This document shows positions 7,290 to 13,528 of a stretch of 19,659 nucleotides of DNA, one piece after another; positions within the stretch are counted from its first letter, which is position 1, and the number at the start of each line of letters is the position of its first letter. The position numbers and the translations under genes were made by a program. Source of the stretch: an uncultured Eubacteriales bacterium. Lineage in GTDB: Bacteria; Bacillota; Clostridia; Christensenellales; Borkfalkiaceae. Under the pieces are notes generated by a model. The model had not been told where the DNA came from and ran no database searches. It worked only from the letters and a program-made list of their open reading frames with translations. The DNA is taken from positions 1-19,659 of the forward strand of contig UQZE01000022.1 of the NCBI GenBank assembly GCA_900545325.1, given 5' to 3'.

Positions 7290-8684
7290 ATGGCGAAAAC
7301 GGTAACGACGTACGTCTGCACCGAATGCGGCACCGTCAGCCCGAAATGGCTGGGCAGATGTCCGAACTGCGGCGCGTGGAACACCTTTGCGGAAGAGATA
7401 CAGGTTCCCGAATCCGCGGCGAAAACGCCCGTGCGGAGTTTTGTCCGCCCGCAGCCGCTCAGCGCGGTGCGCGAGGAAAAGTTCAGGCGGATTAAAACGG
7501 GCGTCGGCGAGTTCGACCGCGTGCTGGGCGGGGGCATCGTGCCCGCGTCCATGGTGCTGCTCGGCGGGGATCCCGGCATAGGCAAGTCCACGCTGCTCAC
7601 CGAGGTGGCGGGCGTATTGTCGAGAGAACATAAAGTATTATACATATCGGCGGAAGAAAGCGCCTCGCAGCTCAAAATGCGCTGCAACCGCCTGGGCGTG
7701 CAGTCGGATACTCTGCTCGTGATGAACGAAACGGTGCTCGAAAACATAGAAGCCTGCGCGGACGGCGTGGAATTTCTCATCGTCGATTCCATTCAGGCCG
7801 TATATTTGGACGCGCTTTCCTCTTCGGCGGGCAGCGTGGGGCAGGTGCGCGAGTGCGCGTCGCGGCTCATGCGCCTCGCCAAAGCGAAAAATATAACGGT
7901 GTTCCTCGTTGGACACGTAACCAAGGAGGGCGCCATCGCCGGCCCGAAAGTGCTCGAACACATCATGGACACCGTGCTTTATTTCGAGGGCGACGCCGAA
8001 AACAATTACCGTATCCTGCGGGCGGTGAAAAACCGCTTCGGTTCGGTCAACGAGGTAGGAGTGTTCGAAATGCGGGAGGAAGGACTGGTCGGCGTAAAGG
8101 ATTACGCGGGCATCTTCGTTTCCGAAGGCCGCGGGGAAAACGCGGGCAGCGTGGTAACGCCCTTCGTTTCGGGCAACCGCTGCGTACCCGTGGAAATCCA
8201 GGGATTGGTGGCGAAAACGGTGTTCGGAATGCCCCGCCGCATGAGTTTGGGCATCGACTACAACAAACTCGTTCTCATGCTGGCCGTGCTCGAAAAAAAG
8301 GGCGGCCTGCCTTTCTATTCGCAGGACGTGTATCTGAACGCCATGGGCGGCATAAAGCTCGGCGAACCGTCGGTCGATCTCGCGGTGCTCCTGGCGCTCG
8401 CGGGCGCCTATACGGGCATACCGCTGGACGCGGGCACGGCGGTCTTCGGCGAAGTGGGGCTGACGGGCGAGGTGCGCGGCGTGTCGCATGCGGAAATGCG
8501 GGTGCGCGAATGCGTAAACGCGGGATTTACTTCGGTCATTCTGCCGAAAAGCAATTTAAAATCGGCGGAGGCGTTCCGCGGCAGGATCAAGATGATCCCC
8601 GTGAGCTACGTTTTTCAGGCCGTGCGCGAACTTACCAAAAAGAACGCGCGGGAAAAAGAGGGCGGAGAGCCTGCCCGGACATAA
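7290..8684 (+). CDS. radA: DNA repair protein RadA (Sms)
   Basis: RecA-like ATPase and branch-migration helicase that helps process recombination intermediates. The 464-aa length matches the family. The N-terminal zinc finger uses C10, C13, C24 and C27 (CTEC and CPNC). Walker A is GDPGIGKST with K99. The RadA-specific KNRFG motif is at 247-251. The C-terminal Lon-like domain includes DVYLNAMGG and ends in the variable tail. ATG 7290 follows the rho stop by 3 nt and has no good Shine-Dalgarno, so translation is probably coupled to rho. The pairing with rho is less common than the clpC-radA-disA arrangement. It ends in a terminator shared with the convergent gene. Confidence 0.98.
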   Translation: MAKTVTTYVCTECGTVSPKWLGRCPNCGAWNTFAEEIQVPESAAKTPVRSFVRPQPLSAVREEKFRRIKTGVGEFDRVLGGGIVPASMVLLGGDPGIGKSTLLTEVAGVLSREHKVLYISAEESASQLKMRCNRLGVQSDTLLVMNETVLENIEACADGVEFLIVDSIQAVYLDALSSSAGSVGQVRECASRLMRLAKAKNITVFLVGHVTKEGAIAGPKVLEHIMDTVLYFEGDAENNYRILRAVKNRFGSVNEVGVFEMREEGLVGVKDYAGIFVSEGRGENAGSVVTPFVSGNRCVPVEIQGLVAKTVFGMPRRMSLGIDYNKLVLMLAVLEKKGGLPFYSQDVYLNAMGGIKLGEPSVDLAVLLALAGAYTGIPLDAGTAVFGEVGLTGEVRGVSHAEMRVRECVNAGFTSVILPKSNLKSAEAFRGRIKMIPVSYVFQAVRELTKKNAREKEGGEPART

Positions 8685-8690
8685 AAAACG

Positions 8691-8718
8691 ACGGCGCGGA
8701 AACCCCGCGCCGTTTTCA
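8691..8718 (+). terminator. Intrinsic terminator after radA
   Basis: A perfect 9-bp stem (ACGGCGCGG 8691-8699, CCGCGCCGT 8705-8713) with a 5-nt loop, followed by TTTT. On the minus strand the stem is followed by a CGTTTTTTAT-type tail, so it can also serve the convergent gene. Confidence 0.85.
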
Positions 8719-9579
8719 TCTTTTCTTTCGTTCCCTTTTGCCGCTGTTGAAATCGGAGGAAAAAAGCGTTTCGTCCAGCGCCTCTCCCGCAGGAGTGCGC
8801 ACGAAAAGCCCGATCAGCATCACCGACTTTTCCACCGCCTCTTCGAACAAGCGGTACACGCTCTTTTCTTCGCCGCCGTTTTTAAGCGTTTCAAACCGCG
8901 CGTCGGGATTTTCCCGCAGGAACATATAGGAAAAGAAGTGCCTGAGGCGCAGTTTTTTCTCTATGCCGTAAATCCGTTTCCTCCGCGTGCCCTCCGTGTC
9001 GAACAGATAGGACTGCTGGCGGGGGAAACGCGCGAGCGCGCTTTTTACCGCCTTCTTTTCCAGACCGAACCCGCAGGACTTTTTCACCGCGTAGTCGAGC
9101 AGGGCGAATATGGCGTCTCCGTCTTCTTCGCTCGGCGGCGCCTGCGGTCCCGTATCGTCTTTCCCGCCGTAGCGGCGCAGCAAAAAGGCGTCGGCGTCCC
9201 GCTCTATGAGAAAGTGCACCTTGTCCTTTTTGCGCGGCTTTTCGAGCGAGGCGAGCGTTTCGTATTCCGTCGCGTATACGTAGGGATGGAATACGGTGTC
9301 CACGGCGTAATGGGTGATATAGCCGAGGATATAGGAATAATCGCCCGTATTTTCTGCGTATTCCCTGGCCGCGGAAAAAAACGCGTATACGTTTCTGCGG
9401 TGCAGAAGCTTGCCGAGGTTGAAACCTTTCTTCCTGAGCGGGCGGTATATGAAAAAACAGTCGCCGCCCTGCGCCCCCGCGTAATAGCGGAGGGGAGCTG
9501 TTATCTTTTCTTTCAAGTCCTCGCCGAGAGCGGAAAAAACGGCCTTTGCGGCGAGTTTGTGCGTGATGTATGCTGCCAT
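8716..9579 (-). CDS. Zinc-dependent phospholipase C-like protein
   Basis: Belongs by motif to the zinc-dependent phospholipase C / S1-P1-like superfamily, in the cytoplasmic subgroup common in Clostridia; the real substrate is unknown. The product is 287 aa, all-helical in character, without a signal peptide. Putative metal ligands are H7 (AYITHKLA), D40 (GAQGGD), H60, H90 and D94 (GYITHYAVD), H98 (FHPY), H122 and E126 (VHFLIERD). These follow the family order, so the site looks complete. The C-terminus is strongly basic (GKRERKKR). The start at 9579 has no Shine-Dalgarno and lies 6 nt after a TATAAT, suggesting a leaderless mRNA. It stands alone between two operons. Confidence 0.8.
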   Translation of the reverse strand: MAAYITHKLAAKAVFSALGEDLKEKITAPLRYYAGAQGGDCFFIYRPLRKKGFNLGKLLHRRNVYAFFSAAREYAENTGDYSYILGYITHYAVDTVFHPYVYATEYETLASLEKPRKKDKVHFLIERDADAFLLRRYGGKDDTGPQAPPSEEDGDAIFALLDYAVKKSCGFGLEKKAVKSALARFPRQQSYLFDTEGTRRKRIYGIEKKLRLRHFFSYMFLRENPDARFETLKNGGEEKSVYRLFEEAVEKSVMLIGLFVRTPAGEALDETLFSSDFNSGKRERKKR

Positions 9580-9585
9580 ACTTAC

Positions 9586-9591
9586 ATTATA
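9586..9591 (-). promoter_or_regulatory. -10 box placed for a leaderless transcript
   Basis: On the minus strand TATAAT is separated from the ATG (9577-9579) by only 6 nt, so transcription would begin at or next to the start codon. No clear -35 was found at 16-18 nt spacing. The next upstream in-frame codons run into a stop without another start. Confidence 0.55.
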
Positions 9592-9615
9592 CTACATTCC
9601 GCGCGAAAAACACAC

Positions 9616-9707
9616 GCGAAAAGCGAAATTTTTCCGCTTTTCGCACACAACATGTCGGGTACGGTTTTTCCGTACGCACAAAATCCCGAAAATCAGGGAA
9701 AAACCGT
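9616..9707. repeat. Nested inverted repeats between the PLC-like gene and rpmG
   Basis: Three inverted repeats were read. The first is GCGAAAAGCG (9616-9625) with CGCTTTTCGC (9635-9644), 10 bp, loop 9. The second is GTACGG (9659-9664) with CCGTAC (9670-9675), loop TTTTT. The third is ACGGTTTTTC (9661-9670) with GAAAAACCGT (9698-9707), 10 bp, which competes with the second. None has a canonical T-tail directly after it. They lie upstream of the rpmG promoter and of the PLC-like gene promoter. Role unknown. Confidence 0.6.
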
Positions 9708-9737
9708 AAAAATTTGCGTAAAAAACGCCAAAAAAGC

Positions 9738-9766
9738 TTGACATAAGATTTTTTAAATGTTAGACT
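9738..9766 (+). promoter_or_regulatory. Promoter of the rpmG-secE-nusG-rplKA operon
   Basis: A perfect -35 TTGACA (9738-9743), a 17-nt spacer and TAGACT (9761-9766) with the extended TGT element. The predicted start is near 9773, giving a leader of about 54 nt. No second promoter was seen until 12196, so rpmG through rplA are probably one transcript. Confidence 0.8.
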
Positions 9767-9826
9767 TGTAAAGCACTCCGAAAGATAGCAGGGGTGTTAA
9801 TTTTTTGATATCGGAAGGTAAGTACC

Positions 9827-9991
9827 ATGGCTGCAAAAGGAGCGAGAAATAAAATCACGTTGGCTTGCACGGAATGTAAAAACAGAAATTACGATACGTT
9901 CAAGAATAAGAAAAACGATCCCGACAGGATAGAACTCAACAAATACTGCCCGCACTGCAAAAAGCACACGGCGCATAAGGAAACGAAGTAA
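9827..9991 (+). CDS. rpmG: 50S ribosomal protein L33
   Basis: Small ribosomal protein of the large subunit, 54 aa. It begins MAAKGARNKITLACTECK and has two CxxC pairs (CTEC and CPHC), so it is the zinc-binding C+ form. GGAAGG lies about 8 nt before the ATG. It is the first gene of the secE-nusG operon, the usual position in Bacillota. A hairpin plus T-run follows the stop, perhaps giving partial termination before secE. Confidence 0.95.
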   Translation: MAAKGARNKITLACTECKNRNYDTFKNKKNDPDRIELNKYCPHCKKHTAHKETK

Positions 9992-9994
9992 TTC

Positions 9995-10019
9995 CGGCGG
10001 CCGCGCCGCAACTTTTTTT
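9995..10019 (+). terminator. Weak hairpin and T-run between rpmG and secE
   Basis: A 5-bp all-GC stem (CGGCG 9995-9999, CGCCG 10004-10008) with loop GCCG, then CAAC and seven T (10013-10019). The stem is short and the T-run is offset by 4 nt, so at most partial termination is expected. No tRNA-Trp gene is present here, though some relatives carry one at this site. Confidence 0.35.
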
Positions 10020-10056
10020 GTGCCGAATTGAAAATACGGTAAGGTAAGGAGTAAAA

Positions 10057-10341
10057 ATGGCAAAGAAGGAAACAAGCGCGGCGGCAGCGGAATCCGTCGC
10101 CGTCGAAAACAATAAACCCGAAAAGAAAGCGAAGCCCGTAAACAAGAAACCGAACATCTTCAAGCGGTTCGGCAGAAAGTGCAAGGAAGTTTTTTCCGAA
10201 CTGAAAAAGGTTTCCTGGCCCTCTTTCGGCAAAGTGGTCAAGCATACGGGTATCGTTCTTGCGGTCGTTCTGATTTTCTTGATCGTGCTCACGCTGATCG
10301 ATTTCGGCCTGTCCACGCTTTTGAAACTCTTGGTCAAATAA
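10057..10341 (+). CDS. secE: Preprotein translocase subunit SecE
   Basis: Essential small subunit that clamps the SecY channel in the cytoplasmic membrane. The product is 94 aa, the Gram-positive type with a single C-terminal membrane helix. The N-terminal ~45 residues are an Ala/Lys-rich extension. The conserved amphipathic FSELKKVSWPSF follows, then the membrane segment at about 68-90 (IVLAVVLIFLIVLTLIDFGL). AAGGAG lies 6 nt before the ATG. nusG follows after 12 nt. Confidence 0.96.
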   Translation: MAKKETSAAAAESVAVENNKPEKKAKPVNKKPNIFKRFGRKCKEVFSELKKVSWPSFGKVVKHTGIVLAVVLIFLIVLTLIDFGLSTLLKLLVK

Positions 10342-10353
10342 GAGGTAATCGTC

Positions 10354-10908
10354 ATGGCTGAAGAACAGGCTAAGTGGTATGTCATCCATACGTATTCGGG
10401 TTACGAAGCGATGGTCAAGGACAGCCTCGAAAAGCTGATTGAAAACAATAACCTGCAGGAAAACATCGTCGAAATCCAAATCCCCACGGAGGAAACGCTG
10501 GAAGAAAAGGCGAACGGAAAGAAAAAACTCGTGGAGCGCAAAAAGTTCCCCTGTTACGTCTTTTTGAAAATGATTTATTCCAACGACATCTGGTATCTCG
10601 TAACCAACACGAGGGGGGTAACGGGGTTCGTCGGTCCGCAGGGCAGGCCCCTTCCGCTTACGGAAGAGGAGATCGCCCGCCTCGGCATAGAGAAGGTCGC
10701 GGTCAATGTCGACTACGTGGTCGGGGACACCGTCCGCGTCGTATCAGGCCCGCTGGAATCGTTCACGGGCGTCATTACCGAACTCAACGCGCCCGCGCAG
10801 AAAGCGAAGGTGAACGTTACGATGTTCGGCCGGGTAACCGAAGTGGAACTCGATTTCGTGCAGATCAAAAAGACCGTGATCGAGCCCGAAGAGGCGGCGG
10901 AAGAATAA
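10354..10908 (+). CDS. nusG: Transcription elongation/antitermination factor NusG
   Basis: Binds RNA polymerase and modulates pausing, Rho-dependent termination and coupling to the ribosome. The product is 184 aa. The NGN domain covers about 1-110 (KWYVIHTYSGYE, RKKFPCYVFLKM, NTRGVTGFVGPQGRPLPL). The KOW domain is near 125-160 (VGDTVRVVSGPLESFTGVI). The tail is acidic (EPEEAAEE). GAGGT lies before the ATG. It belongs to the same transcript as secE and rplK. A stable hairpin without a T-run follows the stop. Confidence 0.97.
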   Translation: MAEEQAKWYVIHTYSGYEAMVKDSLEKLIENNNLQENIVEIQIPTEETLEEKANGKKKLVERKKFPCYVFLKMIYSNDIWYLVTNTRGVTGFVGPQGRPLPLTEEEIARLGIEKVAVNVDYVVGDTVRVVSGPLESFTGVITELNAPAQKAKVNVTMFGRVTEVELDFVQIKKTVIEPEEAAEE

Positions 10909-10914
10909 GCATAT

Positions 10915-10935
10915 AAGCGGAACGGCGTTCCGCTT
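10915..10935 (+). other. Hairpin after nusG without a terminator tail
   Basis: A perfect 9-bp stem (AAGCGGAAC 10915-10923, GTTCCGCTT 10927-10935) with a 3-nt loop. The sequence after it is GAATAAG, so it is not an intrinsic terminator. It may protect or process the mRNA between nusG and the ribosomal protein genes. Confidence 0.5.
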
Positions 10936-10941
10936 GAATAA

Positions 10942-10984
10942 GTGGGAGTCGCGCAAATTTTTCGAGGCGCGACGACGGCACCAC
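10942..10984 (+). promoter_or_regulatory. L1-type ribosomal protein leader element before rplK
   Basis: GTGG (10942-10945) can pair with CCAC (10981-10984). Inside, GTCGCGC (10948-10954) pairs with GCGCGAC (10967-10973). This leaves a 2-nt GA on the 5' side and a 7-nt GACGGCA on the 3' side. Two short helices joined by such an asymmetric internal loop is the known form of the ribosomal protein L1 mRNA site, which mimics its 23S rRNA site. The element ends about 7 nt before the Shine-Dalgarno of rplK. A similar element precedes rplA. Confidence 0.6.
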
Positions 10985-10990
10985 GCACAT

Positions 10991-10996
10991 GGAGGA
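10991..10996 (+). promoter_or_regulatory. rplK ribosome binding site
   Basis: GGAGGA seven nt before ATG 11004. It overlaps an in-frame ATG at 10989, which it therefore excludes as a start. Confidence 0.85.
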
Positions 10997-11003
10997 AACT
11001 AAA

Positions 11004-11429
11004 ATGGCTAAGAAAGTTACAGCGGTTGTTAAATTGCAGCTTCCGGCGGGCAAGGCAACTCCGGGCCCCCCGGTAGGTTCCACGCTCGGACCTCACGGCA
11101 TCAATATACCGGGCTTCACGAAGGAATTCAACGCCAAGACGCAGGACCAGGCGGGACTCATCATTCCCGTGGTCATGACGATCTATCAGGACCGTTCTTT
11201 CACGTTCGTGCTCAAAACGCCCCCCGCACCCGTTCTCATCAAGAAAGCGTGCGGCATAGAGAGCGGCAGCGCGAAGCCGAATAAGGACAAGGTCGCGAAG
11301 ATCACCAAAGCGCAGGTAGAAGAGATCGCCAAGCAGAAAATGGCCGATCTCAACGCAAACACGCTCGAAGCGGCGGCGAGCATGATCGCAGGCACCGCGA
11401 GAAGCATGGGCGTTCTCGTCGTAGACTGA
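11004..11429 (+). CDS. rplK: 50S ribosomal protein L11
   Basis: Component of the GTPase-associated centre of the large subunit, binding 23S helices 43/44. The product is 141 aa from ATG 11004 (MAKKVTAVVKLQLPAGKA). The proline-rich hinge (TPGPPVGSTLGPHGINI), the C-terminal rRNA-binding domain (KTPPAPVLIKKACGI) and the final GTARSMGVLVV are all canonical. It is co-transcribed with rplA, 55 nt downstream, and preceded by an L1-type element. Confidence 0.98.
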   Translation: MAKKVTAVVKLQLPAGKATPGPPVGSTLGPHGINIPGFTKEFNAKTQDQAGLIIPVVMTIYQDRSFTFVLKTPPAPVLIKKACGIESGSAKPNKDKVAKITKAQVEEIAKQKMADLNANTLEAAASMIAGTARSMGVLVVD

Positions 11430-11442
11430 GCCTATTAAGAGA

Positions 11443-11470
11443 GTGGGAGAGAGAAACTCGTTCGTACCAC
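11443..11470 (+). promoter_or_regulatory. Second L1-type leader element, before rplA
   Basis: GTGG (11443-11446) pairs with CCAC (11467-11470). GAG (11449-11451) pairs with CTC (11457-11459), with a 5-nt loop. The internal loop is GA on the 5' side and GTTCGTA (7 nt) on the 3' side, the same 2/7 geometry as the copy at 10942-10984. AAGGAGG of rplA follows directly. Bound L1 would sit against the ribosome binding site. Confidence 0.55.
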
Positions 11471-11484
11471 AAGGAGGATAATCA

Positions 11485-12171
11485 ATGAAACACGGTAAAC
11501 AATATATAGAAAGCGCAAAGACCATCGACAAGACCAAGCTTTACGAAGCCGGCGAAGGCATCGAGGCGGTGCTCGCCACGGCGAAAGCGAAGTTCGACGA
11601 AACGGTGGAACTGCACGTAAGACTGGGCGTAGATCCCAAACAGGCCGATCAGCAGGTCAGAGGCGTGCTCGTTTTGCCCAACGGAACGGGCAAGACCGTA
11701 AGGGTGCTCGTTCTGGCGAAGGGCGAAAAGGCCGACCAGGCGAAAGCCGCCGGCGCGGACTATGTCGGCGCGGAAGAGCTGGTGCAGAAGATCCAGACGG
11801 AAAACTGGTTCGATTTCGACGTCATTATCACCACTCCCGACATGATGGGCGTGGTCGGGCGCATCGGTAAGATCTTAGGACCGAAAGGCCTCATGCCGAA
11901 CCCGAAATCGGGCACGGTTACCATGGACGTGGTCAAGGCGATCAACGACACCAAAGCCGGTAAAGTGGAATACAGGCTGGACAAGACCGCCATCATTCAC
12001 TGCCCCATCGGCAAAAAGAGCTTCGGCAAGGAAAAGCTCCTCGAAAACTACGAGGCGCTGATCGACGCCATCATCAAGGCGAAACCCGCCGCCGCCAAGG
12101 GACAGTACGTCAAGAGCGTTACGCTCGCCAGCACCATGGGCCCCGGCGTAAAGATCGCGGCGAAGAACTAA
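11485..12171 (+). CDS. rplA: 50S ribosomal protein L1
   Basis: Forms the L1 stalk that assists E-site tRNA release, and in many bacteria represses its own operon by binding mRNA. The product is 228 aa, the normal length. Signatures include VELHVRLGVDPKQADQQVRG, the two-domain fold with TTPDMMGVVGRIGKILGPKG near residues 113-132, and LMPNPKSGTVT. AAGGAGG is 8 nt before the ATG. The next gene has its own promoter, so rplA probably ends the first transcript, although no strong terminator is seen in the 25 nt after it. Confidence 0.98.
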   Translation: MKHGKQYIESAKTIDKTKLYEAGEGIEAVLATAKAKFDETVELHVRLGVDPKQADQQVRGVLVLPNGTGKTVRVLVLAKGEKADQAKAAGADYVGAEELVQKIQTENWFDFDVIITTPDMMGVVGRIGKILGPKGLMPNPKSGTVTMDVVKAINDTKAGKVEYRLDKTAIIHCPIGKKSFGKEKLLENYEALIDAIIKAKPAAAKGQYVKSVTLASTMGPGVKIAAKN

Positions 12172-12195
12172 TTTTTGTTTATTTGCGCAAAACGT

Positions 12196-12224
12196 TTGAC
12201 ATTCGGCGTTTTGTAAGCTAAAAT
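12196..12224 (+). promoter_or_regulatory. Promoter of rplJL
   Basis: A perfect TTGACA (12196-12201), a 17-nt spacer and TAAAAT (12219-12224). Predicted start near 12231, just ahead of the L10 leader. Confidence 0.8.
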
Positions 12225-12242
12225 AAAACGGTAAAATCAAAT

Positions 12243-12350
12243 AACCGAAGACAGCAGGTCTTTCTAAATGCCGCAAGGCAGCCTGCCGAGGTGCGATTTC
12301 AACGGGATTTTTTAAGCCCTTATATCGTCTTCGGCGGTATAAGGGCTTTT
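12243..12350 (+). promoter_or_regulatory. L10 (rplJ) leader with transcription attenuator
   Basis: The sequence ACAGCAGGTCTTTCTAAATG through CCTGCCGAGGT is typical of the Bacillota L10 leader, which binds the L10-(L7/L12)4 complex. GCAGG (12254-12258) pairs with CCTGC (12282-12286). TGCC-GCAA-GGCA (12269-12280) is a GNRA-capped hairpin. The leader continues into an intrinsic terminator at 12314-12350. The 5' segment CCGAAGAC (12245-12252) is exactly complementary to GTCTTCGG (12327-12334), which lies in the terminator loop. That suggests an alternative fold that could help or block termination. Confidence 0.85.
12314..12350 (+). terminator. Attenuator of the rplJL operon
   Basis: An 11-bp perfect stem (AAGCCCTTATA 12314-12324, TATAAGGGCTT 12338-12348), a 13-nt loop and a T-run to 12350, then CGTTTT. 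It lies between the L10 leader and rplJ, so it is a conditional terminator. Confidence 0.85.
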
Positions 12351-12382
12351 CGTTTTCGGAAAAAAGAAAAGGAGGTAAAGAC

Positions 12383-12874
12383 ATGTCGGCTAATATTGAG
12401 GCTAAAAAGCAGGTAGTCGAAGAGATCAGCGAAAAGATCAAATCGTCCAAGTCGGTCGTGCTCGTGCACTACGCGGGCCTGTCCGTCGCGGAAGACACCG
12501 CTTTGAGACATGAGTTCAGAAAACAGGACGTCGAGTACAAAGTTTACAAAAACACGCTGGTCAGAAAGGCTTTCGACGGACTGAACGTAAAGGATTTCGA
12601 CGCAGACCTGAACGGTCCGACGGCGGTCGCCTTCGCGAAAGACGAAACCACGGCTTGCAAGATCCTGGTAGACGCGGCGAAGAAGTACACCGATAAGATT
12701 TCCATGAAGAGCGGTTACGTGGACGGCGCTTACGTCGACGTAAAAGGTTTGAGCGCGCTCGCGGCAATCCCGTCCAAGACGGAACTGTATTCCATGCTCG
12801 CAGGCACGCTGTCCGGCTTCGTAAGGAGCCTTGCCGTAGCGCTGAAAGCGGTTGCGGATAAAAAAGCGGAATAA
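12383..12874 (+). CDS. rplJ: 50S ribosomal protein L10
   Basis: Base of the ribosomal stalk; its C-terminal helix carries L7/L12 dimers. The product is 163 aa. The N-terminal rRNA-binding part includes EEISEKIKSSKSVVLVHYAGL and KVYKNTLVRKAF. The C-terminal helix GTLSGFVRSLAVALKAVADKK binds L12. AAGGAGG is well placed before the ATG. It is controlled by the leader at 12243-12350 and followed by rplL after 41 nt. Confidence 0.98.
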   Translation: MSANIEAKKQVVEEISEKIKSSKSVVLVHYAGLSVAEDTALRHEFRKQDVEYKVYKNTLVRKAFDGLNVKDFDADLNGPTAVAFAKDETTACKILVDAAKKYTDKISMKSGYVDGAYVDVKGLSALAAIPSKTELYSMLAGTLSGFVRSLAVALKAVADKKAE

Positions 12875-12915
12875 TAACGCAAAAAAAACAATAAAAAATT
12901 CGGAGGATAACAAAA

Positions 12916-13287
12916 ATGGCGGATATCGCAAAAATGATTGAAGAAATCAAAACCATGACGGTTGTGGAACTTAACGATCTCGTAAAGGCGATCGAAGAAG
13001 AATTCGGCGTGAGCGCTGCGGCTCCTGTGGCCGTGGTCGGCGGCGCCGCTCCCGCTGCGGCTGAAGCTGCGGAAGAAAAGACGGAATTCAAAGTAACGCT
13101 GAAGAACGCGGGCGGCAACAAGATCGCCGCGATCAAGGCTGTTAGAGAATTTACGGGCCTCGGCCTCGTGGAAGCGAAGGGCCTCGTAGAGAAGCTCGGC
13201 GTTATCAAAGAAAACGCGACCAAGGAAGAGGCGGACAAAATCGTCGCCGCTTTCAAAGAAATCGGCGCGGAAGTCGTTGCGGAATAA
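12916..13287 (+). CDS. rplL: 50S ribosomal protein L7/L12
   Basis: Multi-copy stalk protein that recruits translation GTPases. The product is 123 aa. The N-terminal dimerisation domain is at 1-35 and an Ala/Pro/Val-rich hinge runs to about residue 50. The C-terminal domain shows KTEFKVTLKNAGGNKIAAIKAVRE and GLGLVEAKGLVEKLG. CGGAGG precedes the ATG. A strong terminator follows the stop, and rpoB is not the next gene, unlike in most bacteria. Confidence 0.98.
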   Translation: MADIAKMIEEIKTMTVVELNDLVKAIEEEFGVSAAAPVAVVGGAAPAAAEAAEEKTEFKVTLKNAGGNKIAAIKAVREFTGLGLVEAKGLVEKLGVIKENATKEEADKIVAAFKEIGAEVVAE

Positions 13288-13301
13288 TTTTCGTAAATAT
13301 A

Positions 13302-13331
13302 AAAAACGCGGGGCAGTCGCTCCGCGTTTTT
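13302..13331 (+). terminator. Intrinsic terminator after rplL
   Basis: A 10-bp stem (AAAAACGCGG 13302-13311, CCGCGTTTTT 13322-13331) with a 10-nt loop. The T-run is part of the 3' arm. It closes the rplJL transcript. Confidence 0.88.
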
Positions 13332-13354
13332 CGTTCGGCAAAAGCGCGGCAGGG

Positions 13355-13381
13355 GGAACGCGTTCCGCCCGACGGGCGGAA
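13355..13381. repeat. Two overlapping, mutually exclusive palindromes after rplL
   Basis: GGAACGCGTTCC (13355-13366) is a perfect 12-nt palindrome. TTCCGCCC (13363-13370) also pairs with GGGCGGAA (13374-13381) around a 3-nt loop. The two share TTCC. No T-run follows. They lie between the rplL terminator and the next promoter; role unknown. Confidence 0.5.
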
Positions 13382-13426
13382 ATGTCCTTAATTTACAAAC
13401 TTCGCGAAAAAGAAACCGCAAACGAT

Positions 13427-13455
13427 TTGACAAAACGGCTTTTTATTAGTAAAAT
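13427..13455 (+). promoter_or_regulatory. Promoter of the cyclophilin-like lipoprotein gene
   Basis: A perfect TTGACA (13427-13432), a 17-nt spacer and TAAAAT (13450-13455). Predicted start near 13462. The leader carries a hairpin TCCGCG/CGCGGA (13502-13516) that ends 1 nt before the Shine-Dalgarno GGAGAG. Confidence 0.8.
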
Positions 13456-13528
13456 ATATAAATAAGGCGGCTTTCGGCCGTTTTAATAAAGCAAAATATT
13501 TTCCGCGTACCGCGGACGGAGAGAATCA

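Noticed and set aside
5877..7631. Long minus-strand open frame of 584 codons over rho and radA
   Set aside because: A mirror of GC-rich codon usage; His/Arg/Phe-rich with no domain, and both plus-strand genes are certain.
9992..10056. tRNA-Trp between rpmG and secE
   Set aside because: The 65-nt gap is too short and lacks any cloverleaf; only a weak hairpin and T-run.
13464..13485. Attenuator in the lipoprotein gene leader (CGGC/GCCG then TTTT)
   Set aside because: A 4-bp stem with four T is too weak to call.
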